In this document: positions 1 to 8,816 of the stretch, one piece after another
How positions within the stretch are numbered: the stretch's first letter is position 1
How the letters are laid out: each line of letters begins with the position of its first letter
Origin: an uncultured Pelagibacteraceae bacterium
GTDB taxonomy: Bacteria; Pseudomonadota; Alphaproteobacteria; Pelagibacterales; Pelagibacteraceae
Length of the DNA: 56,949 bases
Assembly (NCBI GenBank): GCA_902557155.1
Contig: CACDYR010000007.1
Location: forward strand, 1-56,949
Direction: 5' to 3'
Notes under the pieces: generated by a model
Database searches by the model: none
The model's input: the letters and a program-made list of their open reading frames with translations, nothing else
What the model was told of the DNA's origin: nothing
Translations under genes and position numbers: made by a program

Positions 1-141
1 GAAAAACTAAATCTTAATCATGAAAATTTAAAAGAAGAAATTGAAGATAATCAAAAAAAATACGAAAATTTAATTGATGCTGCTGCTGATCAAATATCAA
101 ATTTTGTAAAAAAAGCAAAATTAGAAAAAATTTCAAATTAG
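1..141 (+). CDS. C-terminal end of a coiled-coil protein (ZapA or DUF4164 type?), partial
   Basis: An open frame enters from the left edge and ends at TAG 139-141, giving the last 46 residues of a protein. The segment is rich in Lys, Glu, Asn and Leu with heptad-like spacing and no hydrophobic stretch, so it is probably a soluble coiled coil. In alphaproteobacteria, ZapA and a small DUF4164 coiled-coil protein commonly sit just before 5-formyl-THF cyclo-ligase and the YmdB-type phosphodiesterase, which is what follows here. That context is the only reason for the suggestion; the fragment has no diagnostic motif. The stop lies 4 bases before the next start, so the genes are probably co-transcribed. 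Confidence 0.5.
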   Translation, partial: EKLNLNHENLKEEIEDNQKKYENLIDAAADQISNFVKKAKLEKISN

Positions 142-145
142 GTCT

Positions 146-691
146 GTGAGTAAATCTAAGCTAAGAAGTAAAATTTTAAATCTAAGAAAAAAAAATTCGA
201 ATTATAAACTTAGTCTCAATCCTGATAGAATTTATCGATTTTTAAAAAAAAATAAAATAAATTTCAAAAATGTAGGAGGGTATTACCCTTGTAATCATGA
301 GATTGATGATTTGGATATGCTTTATTTTTTAAGAAACAAAAAGGCAAATATTTTCTTGCCAATAATTAGAGAAAATAACCAAATGGATTTTTTTGAATGG
401 ACAAATAAAGATCCTTTAAAAATCAATAAGTATGGAATTGCTGAGCCAACTTTAGGAAAGAAAATTTACCCAGATATAATATTTGTTCCTTTAGTAGCTT
501 ATGATGATGATTTGAATAGATTAGGCTACGGTGGAGGATTTTATGATCGTTATTTAGAAAAAGTATCTAAAATTAAAAAAATATTTAAAATTGGATTAGG
601 ATTTTCATACCAGGAGATAAAAAAAATACCTATCAACAAGTATGATAAGAAACTTGATTTAATAATAACCGAGAAAAAAATTATACAATGA
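146..691 (+). CDS. 5-formyltetrahydrofolate cyclo-ligase
   Basis: Converts 5-formyl-THF to 5,10-methenyl-THF with ATP, returning stored folate to one-carbon metabolism in the cytoplasm. The 181-residue length fits the YgfA/MTHFS family. The basic N-terminus (SKLRSKILNLRKKN) is the usual start of the family. The glycine-rich signature GYGGGFYDR at residues 127-135 is diagnostic of the ATP/substrate-binding region, and it is preceded by the typical PDIIFVPLVAYD strand. The start is GTG at 146, four bases after the previous stop. The gene overlaps the next start by 4 bases (ATGA), indicating translational coupling with the phosphodiesterase gene. Confidence 0.9.
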   Translation: MSKSKLRSKILNLRKKNSNYKLSLNPDRIYRFLKKNKINFKNVGGYYPCNHEIDDLDMLYFLRNKKANIFLPIIRENNQMDFFEWTNKDPLKINKYGIAEPTLGKKIYPDIIFVPLVAYDDDLNRLGYGGGFYDRYLEKVSKIKKIFKIGLGFSYQEIKKIPINKYDKKLDLIITEKKIIQ

Positions 692-1491
692 GAATTTTAT
701 TTTTAGGCGATGTTGTTGGAATTTCAGGATGCTCTAAATTAACAAGTAATTTATTAAATGAAATTGATAAAAACAAAATCGATTTTGTAATAGTAAATGG
801 TGAAAATGCAGCAGTTCAAGGTGTGGGGTTAACTAAAGAAATATGTAAGGATTTTTTTAATTGTGGAGTTGATGTTATCACAACCGGCAATCATGTTTGG
901 GATCAAAAAGAAATTATGGAATTTATTGATAAAGAAGAAAAATTATTAAGACCTAAAAATTTATTTGAACCTGCACCAGGAAAAGGTTTTCAGATTTATA
1001 AAACAAAGAATGATATAAAAATTGGAGTTCTTAATTTGATGGGCAACGTTTTTATGAAAAAGTGTGAAGATGTTTTTGAAGCTTCTCAAAAATTTTTAAA
1101 AGAAAATGAAATAAAAAAGGATTTTGATTTACTTGTAGTTGATTTCCATGGTGAAATTACTAGCGAAAAAAATGCTATAGGACATCTATTTGATGGAAAG
1201 GCAACTCTCGTGGTTGGAACCCATACTCATATTCCAACAAATGATGCCAGAATACTTAATAATGGCACTGGATATCAAACCGATGCAGGTATGTGTGGGG
1301 ATTATGACTCAGTGATTGGAATGAATAAAGAAAATTCCTTGAATAGATTTTTAAAAAAGAATTCAGTGAAACACTTTCCCGCTACTGGAGATGCTACTTT
1401 GTGTGGTGTTATAGTAGATTGTGATATAAAAACAGGTTTAGCAATAAACATCAAAAGCTATGTATACGGAGATCAACTAAAAAATATTTAA
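688..1491 (+). CDS. ymdB: YmdB-family metallophosphoesterase (TIGR00282 type)
   Basis: Predicted dinuclear-metal phosphodiesterase of the YmdB/TIGR00282 family; characterised relatives hydrolyse 2',3'-cyclic nucleotides. Visible metal-site motifs in order are GDVVG (D8), NGENA near residue 38, TGNHVWD near 68, DFHGE near 152 and GTHTHIPTND near 178. The 267-residue length is normal for the family. There is no signal peptide, so it is cytoplasmic. It sits in the conserved alphaproteobacterial string cyclo-ligase - phosphodiesterase - YebC. The physiological substrate in this lineage is unknown to me. Confidence 0.85.
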   Translation: MRILFLGDVVGISGCSKLTSNLLNEIDKNKIDFVIVNGENAAVQGVGLTKEICKDFFNCGVDVITTGNHVWDQKEIMEFIDKEEKLLRPKNLFEPAPGKGFQIYKTKNDIKIGVLNLMGNVFMKKCEDVFEASQKFLKENEIKKDFDLLVVDFHGEITSEKNAIGHLFDGKATLVVGTHTHIPTNDARILNNGTGYQTDAGMCGDYDSVIGMNKENSLNRFLKKNSVKHFPATGDATLCGVIVDCDIKTGLAINIKSYVYGDQLKNI

Positions 1492-1496
1492 AGATC

Positions 1497-2222
1497 ATGG
1501 CAGGACATTCACATTGGGCAGGAATAAAACATAAAAAAGGTAAGGCTGATAAGCAAAGATCAAAGATATTTTCAAAATTATCTAAAGAGATTACAGTTGC
1601 AGCAAAACTTGGTGACAAAGATCCAGCAATGAACCCTAGACTAAGATCTGCAGTACAGGCTGCTAGATCTGCAAATATGCCTAAAGATAATATTGAAAGA
1701 GCAATAGATAAATCTTCTGCGGCTACAGGAGCAAATTTTGAAAATTTAAGATACGAGGGGTTTGGACCAGAAAAGATTGCTGTCATAGTTGAAACTTTAA
1801 CAGACAACAAAAATAGGACCGCATCAAATATTAGAACTATTTTTCAAAAAAGTGGTGGGAGCTTAGGAACTCAAGGTTCAGCATCTCACAATTTTCAACA
1901 ATTGGGTATAATCAAAATTGATAAAAAAGAGATATCTGATGAAAAAATTTTAGATTTAGCGATTGAGTCAGGAGCTGATGAATGTTTTTCTAATGAGGAT
2001 TATCATGAGGTCCAGTGTCAAATGAGCGAAATATATAATGTAAAAAAAAATCTTGAGAAAATTATTGCGAATTTTATTTCAACAGAAATTGAATGGGTCC
2101 CATTAAATAGTGTTGAGGTAAATAAAGAAAATAAAGATAATATTTTAGATTTTTTAGAAACTCTTGAGGAAGATGACGATGTTCAGAACGTTTATTCAAA
2201 CGTTAATTTAGGTGGTATTTAA
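1497..2222 (+). CDS. yebC: YebC/PmpR-family DNA-binding regulatory protein
   Basis: YebC/TACO1-family protein of 241 residues. The N-terminus MAGHSHWAGIKHKK followed by a lysine-rich stretch and SKLSKEI is diagnostic for the family, and the middle segment NPRLRSAVQAARSANMPKDNIERAI is its most conserved block. Members have been described both as transcription regulators and as translation factors that relieve stalling at proline runs; the sequence cannot decide between these. It begins 5 bases after the phosphodiesterase stop, and its terminal TAA overlaps the ATG of the ruvC-like gene, consistent with one operon. Confidence 0.92.
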   Translation: MAGHSHWAGIKHKKGKADKQRSKIFSKLSKEITVAAKLGDKDPAMNPRLRSAVQAARSANMPKDNIERAIDKSSAATGANFENLRYEGFGPEKIAVIVETLTDNKNRTASNIRTIFQKSGGSLGTQGSASHNFQQLGIIKIDKKEISDEKILDLAIESGADECFSNEDYHEVQCQMSEIYNVKKNLEKIIANFISTEIEWVPLNSVEVNKENKDNILDFLETLEEDDDVQNVYSNVNLGGI

Positions 2223-2716
2223 TGATGATTATTGGAATTGATCCAGGCATCTCAGGTTCAATCTGTTTTTTTCAAGATGGTATAATAAAAGACGTAATTG
2301 AAATGCCAACAATGACAGATGGTAAGAAGAATAAAAGACAAGTAAATGGTGCTCAAATATTTAATGAAATTAGTGAAAGGATCAACAAATTTGATAAAAA
2401 AAATATAAAGGTTGTGATTGAACAAGTTTCTGCAATGCCTGGCCAAGGCGTTACTAGTATGTTTAATTTTGGTCAATCTTTTGGTATTTTAAAAGGGATA
2501 TGCAGCGCGATGCATTTACCAGTTTACTATGTTAGGCCTGCTAAGTGGAAAAAATATTTTAACCTTATTAATTCTGAAAAAGATGCAAGCAGAACAAGAG
2601 CTATTGAAATTTTTCCATATTTTTCATCACAATTGTCAAAAAAGAAAGATAATAACAAGGCAGATGCTATTCTAATAGCTAGTTTTTTCTACGAAACTTA
2701 TCAAAAAGAAGAATAA
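2222..2716 (+). CDS. RuvC-like Holliday-junction nuclease, phage-type subfamily
   Basis: RNase H-fold nuclease occupying the usual ruvC position after yebC. Carboxylates fitting a RuvC active site are D7 (GIDPG), E67 (VIEQV) and D143/D148 (DNNKADA). The central motif AMPGQGVTSMFNFGQSFGI is not the canonical cellular RuvC sequence; it matches the RuvC-like resolvases common in tailed phages and scattered bacteria. The 164-residue length fits either. Neither ruvA nor ruvB follows: the next gene is tolQ. Resolution of branched DNA is the likely role, but partner proteins are not visible here. Confidence 0.8.
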   Translation: MMIIGIDPGISGSICFFQDGIIKDVIEMPTMTDGKKNKRQVNGAQIFNEISERINKFDKKNIKVVIEQVSAMPGQGVTSMFNFGQSFGILKGICSAMHLPVYYVRPAKWKKYFNLINSEKDASRTRAIEIFPYFSSQLSKKKDNNKADAILIASFFYETYQKEE

Positions 2717-2769
2717 TCAATTTAAATTAAAAGACAAAATCATGACACATTTACGTGTGAAGAGTAAGT

Positions 2770-3444
2770 ATGGAAGCAGATATAGCCGCAAAAGCAGTTG
2801 AATTAGGAACAAATACTGATTTTTCATTATTCAGTTTATTTTTTAGAGCAGACATAATTGTTAAGTCTGTAATGATTATATTAATATTGTGCTCAATATA
2901 TTCTTGGGCTGTAATTATTGAAAAGTTTCGTTTATTTAAAAAAATAACTAAATCTTCAGAAGAATTTGAAGAAAAATTTTGGAATTCTAAGTCTGCCGAA
3001 ACTTTTTACAATAGTTTACCTAGTAAACTTGAGGATCCAATGTCACTTGTGTTTCAAGATGCAATGGAAGGATTGCTTAAAAAAAAAACAAGAACTAACA
3101 TTAGTGAAAGAATGAGCGCTTCTCTAGAAGCTGGAATTGAAAAACAAATGACAAAAATTGAAAAAGGTTTTACTTTTTTGGCAACAGTAGGTTCAACAGC
3201 ACCATTTATTGGATTGTTTGGAACTGTTTGGGGAATTATGAATTCTTTTCAATCTATAGCTATTTCAAGAAACACAAGTCTTGCGATAGTTGCGCCAGGG
3301 ATAGCCGAAGCTTTATTTGCAACTGCACTTGGTCTGTTGGCTGCAATACCAGCAGTAGTTGCTTACAACAAATTTAATAATGACTCTAAAAAATATTCTG
3401 AAAAATTAGAAAACTTCTCTAAAAGATTTTTAACTATAATCTAA
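2770..3444 (+). CDS. tolQ: Tol-Pal system proton channel subunit TolQ
   Basis: Inner-membrane MotA/TolQ/ExbB-family subunit that forms a proton channel with TolR and drives the Tol-Pal system during cell constriction and outer-membrane maintenance. The 224 residues show one membrane segment near the N-terminus (about 31-48), a long cytoplasmic charged region, then two more hydrophobic segments containing the family motif ATVGSTAPFIGLFGTVWGIM (about residues 137-156) and the APGIAEALFATALGL block. It starts the tolQRAB-pal-cpoB cluster. The 54 bases before it are the largest gap in this part of the operon, so a local promoter is possible. Confidence 0.93.
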   Translation: MEADIAAKAVELGTNTDFSLFSLFFRADIIVKSVMIILILCSIYSWAVIIEKFRLFKKITKSSEEFEEKFWNSKSAETFYNSLPSKLEDPMSLVFQDAMEGLLKKKTRTNISERMSASLEAGIEKQMTKIEKGFTFLATVGSTAPFIGLFGTVWGIMNSFQSIAISRNTSLAIVAPGIAEALFATALGLLAAIPAVVAYNKFNNDSKKYSEKLENFSKRFLTII

Positions 3445-3447
3445 AAA

Positions 3448-3864
3448 ATGGCTTTTAAATTTAATCGCTCATCAAAAGAACCTATGAGTGAAATAAATGT
3501 TACTCCATTCGTTGATGTTATGTTGGTATTATTAATTATATTTATGGTAACAGCACCATTGTTAACAGTAGGTGTTCAAGTTGATTTACCAGAAAGTTCG
3601 GCAGACTCTTTACCTGAAGAAACAGAACCTTTAACACTATCAATTAACGCAAAAGGTGAAATTTTTATTCAAGAAGCAAAAGTTGAATACGATAATATTA
3701 TTGCAAAAGTTTTAGCGGTTTCAAAAAATAGAACTGATACCAGAATTTATGTTAGAGGTGATAAAACTATAAATTATGGGAGAGTTTTAGAAATAATGGG
3801 ATTACTATCAGGATCTGGTTTTACTAAAGTAGCATTGATTTCAGAACCGTATAAACAAAGGTAA
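3448..3864 (+). CDS. tolR: Tol-Pal system protein TolR
   Basis: ExbD/TolR family, 138 residues. A short cytoplasmic N-terminus is followed by the hallmark INVTPFVDVMLVLLIIFMVT, in which the membrane-embedded aspartate (D23) is the proton-carrying residue. The remainder is a periplasmic domain. It works with TolQ to energise TolA. The gene begins 3 bases after tolQ and is followed 5 bases later by tolA, so the cluster is translated from one message. Nothing is unusual apart from the tight packing. Confidence 0.93.
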   Translation: MAFKFNRSSKEPMSEINVTPFVDVMLVLLIIFMVTAPLLTVGVQVDLPESSADSLPEETEPLTLSINAKGEIFIQEAKVEYDNIIAKVLAVSKNRTDTRIYVRGDKTINYGRVLEIMGLLSGSGFTKVALISEPYKQR

Positions 3865-3869
3865 TTAAA

Positions 3870-4733
3870 GTGAATAGAAGTTTAATTATTTCTTCTGTTT
3901 TACATGCTTTGTTAATTTTTATTACAGCTATGAGTTTACCTTTTTTGGCAAAGAAACCGCTTGATATTCCTCCAATTGTATCAGTTGAGTTAATTCAAAT
4001 AGCAGAAAAAACTAATGTTCCATTTGCACCTAAAGCTAAAAAGATAATTGAAAAAGTTAAAGAGAAAGAAAAAAAACTTGTTTCAGAACAAGCTCCACCA
4101 AAAAAAGTAGAAAAAACGAAAACAAAAACTGTTTTGGCTCCTGATCAAAATAATAAAAAAATAGAGAACGAAACACCTGAGGCAATTCCGCTTCCAGATA
4201 AAACATTAAAAAAAGTTGAGACAAAAGAGGAAAAAAAACAAAATCCTGAAAAAGTAGATGATGAAGTTAAACAGGTATCAGAATTTGAAAAAAAAGATCT
4301 GTTTGATCCAAATAATATTGCTGCTTTAATTGATAAATCAAAAGAAGAGAGTGCAGAAGTTTTAAAAACAAATGATGAAATTACTCAAGATCAGGAAAGA
4401 AATGTAGAAAATGCAGGTCTTACACTAAGCGAAGAGGATGCTCTTAAAGCACAAATATTTGGGTGTTGGAGCATTCCATTAGGATTACCATACAATGAAA
4501 ATTTATTGGTAAGAATAAAGTTAAAACTAAAACCTGATGGAACAGTATCAAAAACAGAAATTTTAGATCATGCAAGAATGAATAAACCAGGCCAAGGTTT
4601 TTATAAGGTTTTAGCAGAAAGCGCTTTGAGAGCTGTCAAGTTATGCCAACCATTAAGAGTTCCAACGACTGGATATGAAAGATGGAAAGAATTACAGTTA
4701 AATTTTGATGCAAGAGAGATGTTAGAAGGGTAG
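3870..4733 (+). CDS. tolA: TolA-like cell envelope protein
   Basis: Three-part architecture typical of TolA/TonB. An N-terminal membrane anchor (about residues 5-27) is followed by a long low-complexity Lys/Glu/Pro-rich periplasmic linker (about 45-185) and a C-terminal TonB/TolA domain (about 190-287) with two cysteines (GCWSIP and VKLCQPL) expected to form a disulphide. The protein spans the periplasm to reach Pal and TolB. Translation begins at GTG 3870, five bases after tolR. The linker is poorly conserved in all species, so identification rests on position, anchor and C-terminal domain. Confidence 0.85.
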   Translation: MNRSLIISSVLHALLIFITAMSLPFLAKKPLDIPPIVSVELIQIAEKTNVPFAPKAKKIIEKVKEKEKKLVSEQAPPKKVEKTKTKTVLAPDQNNKKIENETPEAIPLPDKTLKKVETKEEKKQNPEKVDDEVKQVSEFEKKDLFDPNNIAALIDKSKEESAEVLKTNDEITQDQERNVENAGLTLSEEDALKAQIFGCWSIPLGLPYNENLLVRIKLKLKPDGTVSKTEILDHARMNKPGQGFYKVLAESALRAVKLCQPLRVPTTGYERWKELQLNFDAREMLEG

Positions 4734-4744
4734 TATATTTATAA

Positions 4745-6085
4745 ATGACAAAAAAAATTTTAATTTTATTGTTTATGTTGATACCTATCAATGCAAACGC
4801 TTTAATAGAAGTTGATATAACTAGGGGAAATTTAAATCCACTTCCATTAGCAGTTTCCCCCCTATCAATTGATGAAGAGTCTAGAAAAGGTTTTGAAAAA
4901 ATACTCAAAAAAGAAAATATTGGTTCCGAGATATCAAATATCGTTGAGAATAATTTGAGAACCTCGGGATTATTTAATCCTCTAGACAAAAAAGCTTTTT
5001 TACAAGCTCCTGATATTGCAAATTTAAAACCAAGATTTGAAGATTGGAATTTAATTAAAGCTCAAGCACTAATTACTGGCAAAGTAAATTATGTTGATGA
5101 TAAATTAAGAGTTGAGTTTCGATTATGGGACGTTTTAGCCGCTAAAGAAATGATGGCTTTAGCTTTTACCACAGTCCCTAACAATTGGAGAAGAGTAGGG
5201 CATATTATCTCTGATAAAGTTTACGAAAGACTGACAGGAGAAAAAGGTTATTTTGATACAAGAATAATTTATGTCTCAGAAGAAGGACCAAAAACACAAA
5301 GAATAAAAAAATTAGCAATCATGGATCAAGACGGAGCTAATAATAAATTTTTGACATTGGGGAATGAGTTAGTTTTAACACCACGATTTAACCCAGCAAG
5401 TCAAATGGTAACATATTTATCTTACTTTAAAAATATGCCAAGGGTTTATTTATTAGATATAGAAACCGGTACACAAGAGGTAGTCGGAGATTTTCCTGGA
5501 ATGACATTTGCACCACGTTTTTCACCTGATGGGAAAAAAATAATTATGAGTTTTGCTAAAGACGGAAAGTCAGATATTTACACTATGGATTTAGAAAATA
5601 GAATTGTTGAAAAAATTACCAATCATCCATCAATTGACACCTCCCCATCTTATTCTCCTGATGGAAAATATATTACATTTAATTCTGATAGAAGTGGTTA
5701 TCAGCAAATTTATGTAATGAAGAATGATGGAAGTGATGTAAAAAGAATTTCTTTCGGTAACGGTTTATATGGAACACCTGTATGGTCTCCAAGAGGAGAT
5801 TTAATTGCATTTACAAAATTACATAAAGGTAAATTTTATATAGGTGTCATGAGAACTGATGGTAGTGGTGAAAGGTTGTTAACTGAAAATTATTATCAAG
5901 AAGCACCATCTTGGTCTCCGAATGGAAGGGTATTAATATTTTATAGAGAGACAAAAACTAACTCCAAAGGAGAAGGCTTTTCAGCAAAATTGTGGTCTAT
6001 TGATTTAACGGGTTATAATGAAAGGCAAATAAAGACACCAACAGATGCTTCAGACCCATCATGGTCATCTTTATTAAGTAATTAA
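4745..6085 (+). CDS. tolB: Tol-Pal system beta-propeller protein TolB
   Basis: Periplasmic TolB, 446 residues. A signal peptide ([19 protein letters not shown]) precedes an N-terminal alpha/beta domain (about 20-165) and a C-terminal six-bladed propeller built from repeats with [25 protein letters not shown] and SPNGRVLIF turns. TolB binds Pal and is displaced or recruited by TolA. The gene lies 11 bases after tolA and ends about 100 bases before pal, the usual order. Length and repeat number match the family. Confidence 0.93.
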   Translation: MTKKILILLFMLIPINANALIEVDITRGNLNPLPLAVSPLSIDEESRKGFEKILKKENIGSEISNIVENNLRTSGLFNPLDKKAFLQAPDIANLKPRFEDWNLIKAQALITGKVNYVDDKLRVEFRLWDVLAAKEMMALAFTTVPNNWRRVGHIISDKVYERLTGEKGYFDTRIIYVSEEGPKTQRIKKLAIMDQDGANNKFLTLGNELVLTPRFNPASQMVTYLSYFKNMPRVYLLDIETGTQEVVGDFPGMTFAPRFSPDGKKIIMSFAKDGKSDIYTMDLENRIVEKITNHPSIDTSPSYSPDGKYITFNSDRSGYQQIYVMKNDGSDVKRISFGNGLYGTPVWSPRGDLIAFTKLHKGKFYIGVMRTDGSGERLLTENYYQEAPSWSPNGRVLIFYRETKTNSKGEGFSAKLWSIDLTGYNERQIKTPTDASDPSWSSLLSN

Positions 6086-6169
6086 AGATTAATTTTTGTA
6101 AATTTCTTGATTTTTAGACTTGAAACCTTTATTTAGTTGTGAAAAAGTTAAGAAATTGAAATTAGCAGC

Positions 6170-6175
6170 AAGGAG
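6170..6175 (+). promoter_or_regulatory. Shine-Dalgarno sequence deciding the pal start
   Basis: AAGGAG lies 7 bases before ATG 6183. The upstream in-frame TTG at 6120 lacks such a site and would put 21 charged residues ahead of the lipoprotein signal, so 6183 is taken as the true start. Confidence 0.75.
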
Positions 6176-6182
6176 CAATTTA

Positions 6183-6674
6183 ATGAGATTAAACAAAATT
6201 TTTAAAAACACACTTTTAGTATTAGCAGCTTGCCTAGTGCTATCTGCATGTGCAACTAAAAAAGAAGTGGCAACAGACATTCAAGGTCAAATGCAAGGTG
6301 ATGTTTACACAGGAACAGACACAGTTGAATATTTAGCTGATGGTGTTCCAGACAGAGTTTTCTTTGCAACAAATGAGTCGATATTAACAACTGCATCAAG
6401 AGAAACTCTAAGAGCTCAAGCAGCTTGGTTGAGAAAGAATCCAAACATAAATGTGGTGCTTGAAGGTCATGCTGACGAAAGAGGAACAAGAGAATATAAC
6501 TTAGCTCTTGGTGAAAGAAGAGCAAATGCAGCTAAAGATTACTTGATGACTTATGGAATATCTTCTGACAGAATTACTGTATTAAGTTATGGTAAGGAGA
6601 GACCAGTTGACTCTGGTTCAAACCCATTAGCTTGGTCAAAAAACAGAAGATCAGTAACTGTTAAAGCAAATTAA
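6183..6674 (+). CDS. pal: Peptidoglycan-associated lipoprotein Pal
   Basis: Outer-membrane lipoprotein of 163 residues. The N-terminal signal MRLNKIFKNTLLVLAACLVLSAC ends in the lipobox LSAC, so Cys-23 is the lipidated residue. The C-terminal OmpA-like domain carries the peptidoglycan-binding motif LEGHADERGTREYNLALGERRA, with the Asp and Arg that contact diaminopimelate. Pal links the outer membrane to peptidoglycan and is the end point of the Tol relay. The start at 6183 is chosen from the ribosome-binding site and the signal peptide. A terminator hairpin follows the gene. Confidence 0.95.
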   Translation: MRLNKIFKNTLLVLAACLVLSACATKKEVATDIQGQMQGDVYTGTDTVEYLADGVPDRVFFATNESILTTASRETLRAQAAWLRKNPNINVVLEGHADERGTREYNLALGERRANAAKDYLMTYGISSDRITVLSYGKERPVDSGSNPLAWSKNRRSVTVKAN

Positions 6675-6688
6675 TTATTTAAAATTTA

Positions 6689-6727
6689 AGACCCTAAAAC
6701 CTTTATTGGATTTAGGGTCTTTTTTTT
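6689..6727 (+). terminator. Rho-independent terminator after pal
   Basis: Ten-base inverted repeat AGACCCTAAA / TTTAGGGTCT with a 12-base loop, followed directly by a run of eight T. This is one of the few clear intrinsic terminators in the window and probably ends the tolQ-pal transcript before cpoB. Confidence 0.85.
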
Positions 6728-6757
6728 GCCATTTTTATAATCATAAATCTAATTTAA

Positions 6758-7765
6758 ATGATGCTCATATTTAAATTAGTAATTTTAAAATTATTTTTAA
6801 TTTTAAATTTGGTTTTTATTAATATTTCTTTTGCAGATAACCATAATATTTATGAAACATTAGAAATAATAAAAAATGATCTTAAAACTCTTGAAAGAGC
6901 AGTTTATTCTGGATCTATTGAAGTAAAAGCTAACACCAATGATAGTTCAGTTTCAGATTTGGATCAAAATTCAGAAGATGTTTTGACTAGACATTTATTA
7001 AAATTATCTGAAGTTGAGGATCAGTTTAGAGAACTAACAAATAAATTTGAAGAAATAAATTTTAAGTTGGATAAATTATCTACCCGTGTTTCAAAAATTC
7101 AAGCAGATAACCAAATAAGATTTCAAGATATAGAAACAAACATTAGCTCTGGAAATATAAGTAGCCTAGAAAATCAATTAAGCTCAAAACCTAAGACAGA
7201 CCAACAAAAAGTTTTACCTGGTAGTTCACAGCCCCAAGATTTAGGAACAATTTCATATAAAGATACTGAGACAAAAGAAACTTCACAACAAATTCAGTCG
7301 GTAGAAACTACAGCTTCAATTGTAACAGAAACTTTTCAGTCTGAAGAAAAAATACTTCCTCAAGATTTAAATCCAGTGGAACAATATGAATTTGCAACAA
7401 GTTTTTTAAAAGTTGGAGATTACAGTACAGCGGAAAGAGCTTTTAGAGAATTTGTTCTATCTAACCCTGATCATGAGTTAGCGGGTAGTGCACAATACTG
7501 GTATGCAGAAACATTCAGAATTAGACAATTATATACAGATGCAGCTTCTGCATATTTAGAGGGTTACCAAAAATATCCTAAAGGAAAAAAAGCCCCAATT
7601 AATCTTTTAAAACTTGGAGTATCAATGGTTCAAATTGGTGAAAAAGACCAAGGATGTAAAATGATAAATGGTGTAGAATTACAATACCCTAATGCAAACC
7701 AGTCTGTAATACAAAAAGCAAAATATGAGTCCAAAAAATTTGAATGCATCAAACAAGACTCATAA
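6758..7765 (+). CDS. cpoB: Cell division coordinator CpoB (YbgF-like), TPR protein
   Basis: Periplasmic protein of 335 residues. The N-terminal signal sequence has a hydrophobic core to about residue 22 and a likely cleavage after SFA. A coiled-coil region with Gln/Glu/Lys-rich heptads spans about 70-135, and a Ser/Gln/Thr-rich linker follows. The C-terminal TPR domain (about 208-330) contains the family motif QYEFATSFLKVGDYSTAERAF. CpoB/YbgF couples Tol function to septal peptidoglycan synthesis. Position directly after pal is the conserved arrangement. The start could be the first or second Met. Confidence 0.87.
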   Translation: MMLIFKLVILKLFLILNLVFINISFADNHNIYETLEIIKNDLKTLERAVYSGSIEVKANTNDSSVSDLDQNSEDVLTRHLLKLSEVEDQFRELTNKFEEINFKLDKLSTRVSKIQADNQIRFQDIETNISSGNISSLENQLSSKPKTDQQKVLPGSSQPQDLGTISYKDTETKETSQQIQSVETTASIVTETFQSEEKILPQDLNPVEQYEFATSFLKVGDYSTAERAFREFVLSNPDHELAGSAQYWYAETFRIRQLYTDAASAYLEGYQKYPKGKKAPINLLKLGVSMVQIGEKDQGCKMINGVELQYPNANQSVIQKAKYESKKFECIKQDS

Positions 7766-8753
7766 GTTTTTATTAAATCAATTAAAAGATAAACAAACTT
7801 CTAAAATTTATAAAAAATTTGAAAAAAATCTTAAATTAAACGAGGATTTTATAGTTGCGGTTTCTGGTGGACCAGACAGTCTAGCTTTATGTTTTTTATC
7901 AAAAATTTATTCGATTAAAAAACATCTAAAAGTAAAATATTTTCACGTTGATCATAAACTTAGAAATAATTCAACAAAAGAGGCAAAATTTGTAAAATTG
8001 CTTCTAAAAAAATTGTCTACTAATATTGAGATTTTAACCTGGGTTGGAAAAAAACCAAAAAGCAACGTCCAATCTATTGCTAGAGATAAAAGATATGCAC
8101 TGATGATCAACAAGGCAAAAAAATTAAAAATAAATAATATTTTATTAGGTCATCATAAGGATGATTTAATAGAGAATTTTTTTATTAGAATTTTAAGAGG
8201 CAGTGGTTTAAATGGTATGGTGTCGTTTGATCAAAGAAGCAACCTGTCAAATATTAATTTGATAAGACCTTTGTTAAAATTTTCTAAAAAAAATTTAGAA
8301 CATATTACTAAAAAAGTTTTTAAAAATTATGTCCAAGATCCCTCGAATAAAAATGATGAATTTAAAAGAGTAAAAATTAGAAACTTTATAAAAAATTTGG
8401 AATTAGAGGGATTGGATAATGATAAATTTAGTCTAACGATTAAAAATTTAAAATTTGCTAACGAGTCAATTAAATACTTTGTAGAAAAAAATTTAAAAGA
8501 TAATTCAACAATTACAAATATTAATAAGTTTGTTATTTTGAATAAAAATTTTTTTCTTCAACCAGAAGAAGTAGTTTTCAGGTCTCTAACTGAAGTGTTA
8601 AAAGCTGTTGGTAAAAAATACTACCCAGTACGAGGAAAAAAAATTGATAACTTAATTTATCGAATTAAAAATGATAACTCATTCATGACCACTTTAGGAA
8701 ACTGTGTAATAAAGAAGGTAAATAACTCAGTTTTAGTATCAAAAGAGCGTTAA
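7725..8753 (+). CDS. tilS: tRNA(Ile)-lysidine synthase TilS
   Basis: Modifies C34 of tRNA-Ile(CAU) to lysidine so that it reads AUA, which is essential for decoding in an AT-rich genome. The PP-loop ATP pyrophosphatase motif AVSGGPDSLALCF begins near residue 44. The GHHKDDLIENFFIRILRGSGLNGM block and the FHVDHKLR segment are typical of TilS. The C-terminal part is shorter and more diverged than in E. coli. As called, the gene overlaps cpoB by 41 bases. An in-frame TTG at 7740 or a later start would shorten the overlap; the sequence does not settle this. Confidence 0.88.
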   Translation: MSPKNLNASNKTHKFLLNQLKDKQTSKIYKKFEKNLKLNEDFIVAVSGGPDSLALCFLSKIYSIKKHLKVKYFHVDHKLRNNSTKEAKFVKLLLKKLSTNIEILTWVGKKPKSNVQSIARDKRYALMINKAKKLKINNILLGHHKDDLIENFFIRILRGSGLNGMVSFDQRSNLSNINLIRPLLKFSKKNLEHITKKVFKNYVQDPSNKNDEFKRVKIRNFIKNLELEGLDNDKFSLTIKNLKFANESIKYFVEKNLKDNSTITNINKFVILNKNFFLQPEEVVFRSLTEVLKAVGKKYYPVRGKKIDNLIYRIKNDNSFMTTLGNCVIKKVNNSVLVSKER

Positions 8754-8816
8754 AGTTGATGAAATAACTGATATTTTGTCACTTGTTAATTTAATAATAA
8801 TTCTTATTTTAAACAC

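Noticed and set aside
141..146. 6S RNA between the coiled-coil gene and the 5-formyl-THF cyclo-ligase, as in enterobacteria
   Set aside because: Only 4 bases separate the two genes; there is no room for an RNA gene.
1451..1810. 119-codon - strand frame over yebC
   Set aside because: It is antisense to the most conserved part of yebC, with composition as expected of a shadow frame.
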